Origin: DASWNP01 sp035537095
Lineage (GTDB): Bacteria > Acidobacteriota > Blastocatellia > Pyrinomonadales > Pyrinomonadaceae
Length of the DNA stretch: 51,835 nt
Direction: 5' to 3'
NCBI GenBank assembly: GCA_035537095.1
Contig: DATLMV010000136.1
Coordinates: 1-51,835, forward strand
Shown here: one piece after another, positions 50,960 to 51,835 of the stretch
How positions within the stretch are numbered: the first letter of the stretch is position 1
Layout: each line of letters begins with the position of its first letter
Notes under the pieces: generated by a model
Database searches by the model: none
What the model saw: the letters and a program-made list of their open reading frames with translations, nothing else
Told to the model about the DNA's origin: nothing
Program-made: the position numbers and the translations under genes

Positions 50960-51289
50960 TCAACCGAGGAGTGGCGAAGTGTCTGTGAGGGAGGGAGCAG
51001 GTGCGGCGGCGGGTGTGGGCTGCCGGGGGGCGGTGCGGCCCGTGTCAGAGAGGTCTCTGAGCGTCCAGCGCGTCGGCTGGCCGAGTCGTGTGATCAGGTT
51101 CGAGGGGCTGGCGGCAAAGATTCGGAAGGCGGCGGCATTCTGTTCGGAGCAGACCTCGTCGCCGCCGAAGAGTCGCCAATCGGTGAGGTAATAGAGGACG
51201 GTGCGGCCTGATTCATCCGTGCAGGCGACCACTTGCGTCCCGTCCGGAAACGCATAGATACCATGCTCTCTCAACCCGATTCCTTGCAT
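50960..51289 (-). CDS. Small hypothetical protein
   Basis: A 109-residue protein from ATG 51289, with GAGGGGG about 8 bases upstream (GTG 51298 is an alternative). The middle part looks like a compact folded domain (YAFPDGTQVVACTDESG, LYYLTDWRLFGGD). The last about 25 residues are Pro/Ala/Thr-rich. I do not recognise the family. No signal peptide or membrane helix is seen. It stands alone, convergent with the tRNA. Confidence 0.65.
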   Translation of the reverse strand: MQGIGLREHGIYAFPDGTQVVACTDESGRTVLYYLTDWRLFGGDEVCSEQNAAAFRIFAASPSNLITRLGQPTRWTLRDLSDTGRTAPRQPTPAAAPAPSLTDTSPLLG

Positions 51290-51381
51290 GCTCTTCACCC
51301 CCTCGGAAAGCTTCGTGCGGGAAGATAACAGGCGCGTAGAGTAGATGTCTGCCCGTTAACGCACAATACTAGAGACTACGA

Positions 51382-51420
51382 GGCGATGCGCGCGTTTGGA
51401 TTTTCTGCGCGCCTTTTTTC
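51382..51420 (+). terminator. Plus-strand terminator hairpin
   Basis: GCGCGC (51388-51393) and GCGCGC (51407-51412) pair around a 13-base loop, followed by CTTTTTT. No gene on this strand lies just upstream, so it may end a short RNA. Confidence 0.65.
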
Positions 51421-51612
51421 AATTCTCGAAGTAGGCAGAGGCTCGACGGAAAGACATCGTAACGTGACGACTTTGAAAGCGACGCGTGACGCAGAGCGTA
51501 CGTTTACGTACTGACACCTCGCGTCGTGCAGGATAGTCTAGCGAACGTCTAACGAGCGTTTTAGTTGAAGGATGGGTTTCGCATGCGCGAAGCACATCCT
51601 TCTCTTTTTTTC
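51421..51612 (+). ncRNA. Candidate small structured RNA
   Basis: A stretch between two plus-strand terminators. It contains outer arms CGACGCG (51480-51486) and CGCGTCG (51520-51526) around the perfect inner palindrome GTACGTTTACGTAC (51498-51511), and ends in a long intrinsic terminator. No open frame of note is present. No clear promoter could be placed, so expression is unproven. Confidence 0.3.
51567..51612 (+). terminator. Long intrinsic terminator
   Basis: Outer arms GAAGGATG/CATCCTTC and inner TTCGC-ATGC-GCGAA pairing form an extended stem, followed by TCTTTTTTTT. Confidence 0.8.
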
Positions 51613-51718
51613 CGCCGACAAAAAATCCCCTGCCGACAACACCTCCGCTCTGAACTCTTCAACGCGAAGCGGCACGCGTTTTGAGTAATAAACCGTAGAA
51701 CACGATATGAACGCGCCG

Positions 51719-51764
51719 TTTTCGGACACGCACGGGTATGTCCTGCCGTCGCCGTGTCCGAAAA
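51719..51764. promoter_or_regulatory. Long inverted repeat upstream of the last gene
   Basis: Perfect 12-base arms TTTTCGGACACG/CGTGTCCGAAAA with a 22-base loop that contains a further ACGG/CCGT pairing. It lies 50 bases before the start codon at 51815. It could be an operator, attenuator or terminator. Confidence 0.55.
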
Positions 51765-51814
51765 ACTGTCGAGGATAATTTTCAGAAGGGGACGAAAGTT
51801 GAGGAGATAAGGTT

Positions 51815-51835
51815 ATGGCATCGAAAGAGACGACA
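51815..51835 (+). CDS. Start of a gene cut by the window end
   Basis: ATG at 51815 with GAGGAG 8 bases upstream opens a frame M-A-S-K-E-T-T to the window end. Too short for identification. Confidence 0.6.

Larger units (their letters stand above)
51290..51814. other. Intergenic region with two terminators and inverted repeats
   Basis: 525 bases without a supported protein gene. It contains two plus-strand intrinsic terminators (51382-51420, 51567-51612), a two-tier inverted repeat (51480-51526) between them and a long inverted repeat (51719-51764) just upstream of the last start codon. Confidence 0.55.

Noticed and set aside
50831..51211. 126-codon plus-strand frame after the tRNA
   Set aside because: It is antisense to the better supported small gene at 50960-51289 and has low-complexity Gly/Arg composition.

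Overview
The window looks like chromosomal DNA of an Acidobacteriota member, most likely a Blastocatellia/Pyrinomonadaceae-type lineage. This rests on the high GC content, an acidobacterial VWFA-type domain protein, a DUF885 lipoprotein, a Tes-like radical SAM protein (a family linked to membrane-spanning lipids in this phylum) and the general gene style. It is inferred from gene content, not from a marker gene. No phage, insertion sequence with a transposase, or CRISPR array was seen.

Layout. 1-354: 3' end of an unknown gene with an Arg-rich tail. 618-8052: acyl-CoA and terpenoid-type catabolism. On the plus strand lie an AtuA/DUF1446 protein, a Nudix hydrolase, a detached AtuA C-terminal domain, an alpha/beta hydrolase and a crotonase. 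On the minus strand lie a second crotonase, a B12-binding subunit and a mutase large subunit whose active-site residues match isobutyryl-CoA mutase rather than methylmalonyl-CoA mutase. 8226-10023 (minus): FtsL/DivIC-like protein and phosphohexomutase. 10563-11622: GlsB-type stress membrane protein and BON-LysM protein, divergent. 11726-31866: a sigma-54 activator, an M50 protease, then a complete Tad/Flp pilus locus (two Flp pilins, CpaA, CpaB, CpaC, three TadE/G proteins, CpaE, CpaF, TadB, TadC, TadD) followed by an AAA ATPase, a lytic transglycosylase and two secreted proteins. 31936-36591: DHFR-like reductase, DUF885 lipoprotein and M28 peptidase.

36765-45463 is a histidine operon: sigma-70 promoter, a 35-codon leader peptide with seven His codons, an attenuator terminator, then hisZ, hisG, hisD, hisC, hisB, hisH, hisF, hisIE and a hisN-type phosphatase. 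Only hisA is missing. 45667-48008: a perfect sigma-54 promoter ahead of the Tes-like radical SAM gene. 48211-50764: surE, pcm, dedA and tRNA-Pro(CGG). The end holds a small minus-strand gene, a terminator-bounded possible ncRNA and the first codons of another gene.

The most unusual feature is a set of about 15 low-complexity repeat arrays. Each is built from a short, slightly varying word, and most are folded into an inverted repeat. Every one lies between (or across the ends of) co-directional genes. Some share vocabulary over tens of kilobases, and some are translated: one supplies the ribosome-binding site, start codon and about 44 N-terminal codons of hisG. A second repeat type, two copies of an about 240-bp nested palindrome, looks like a MITE.
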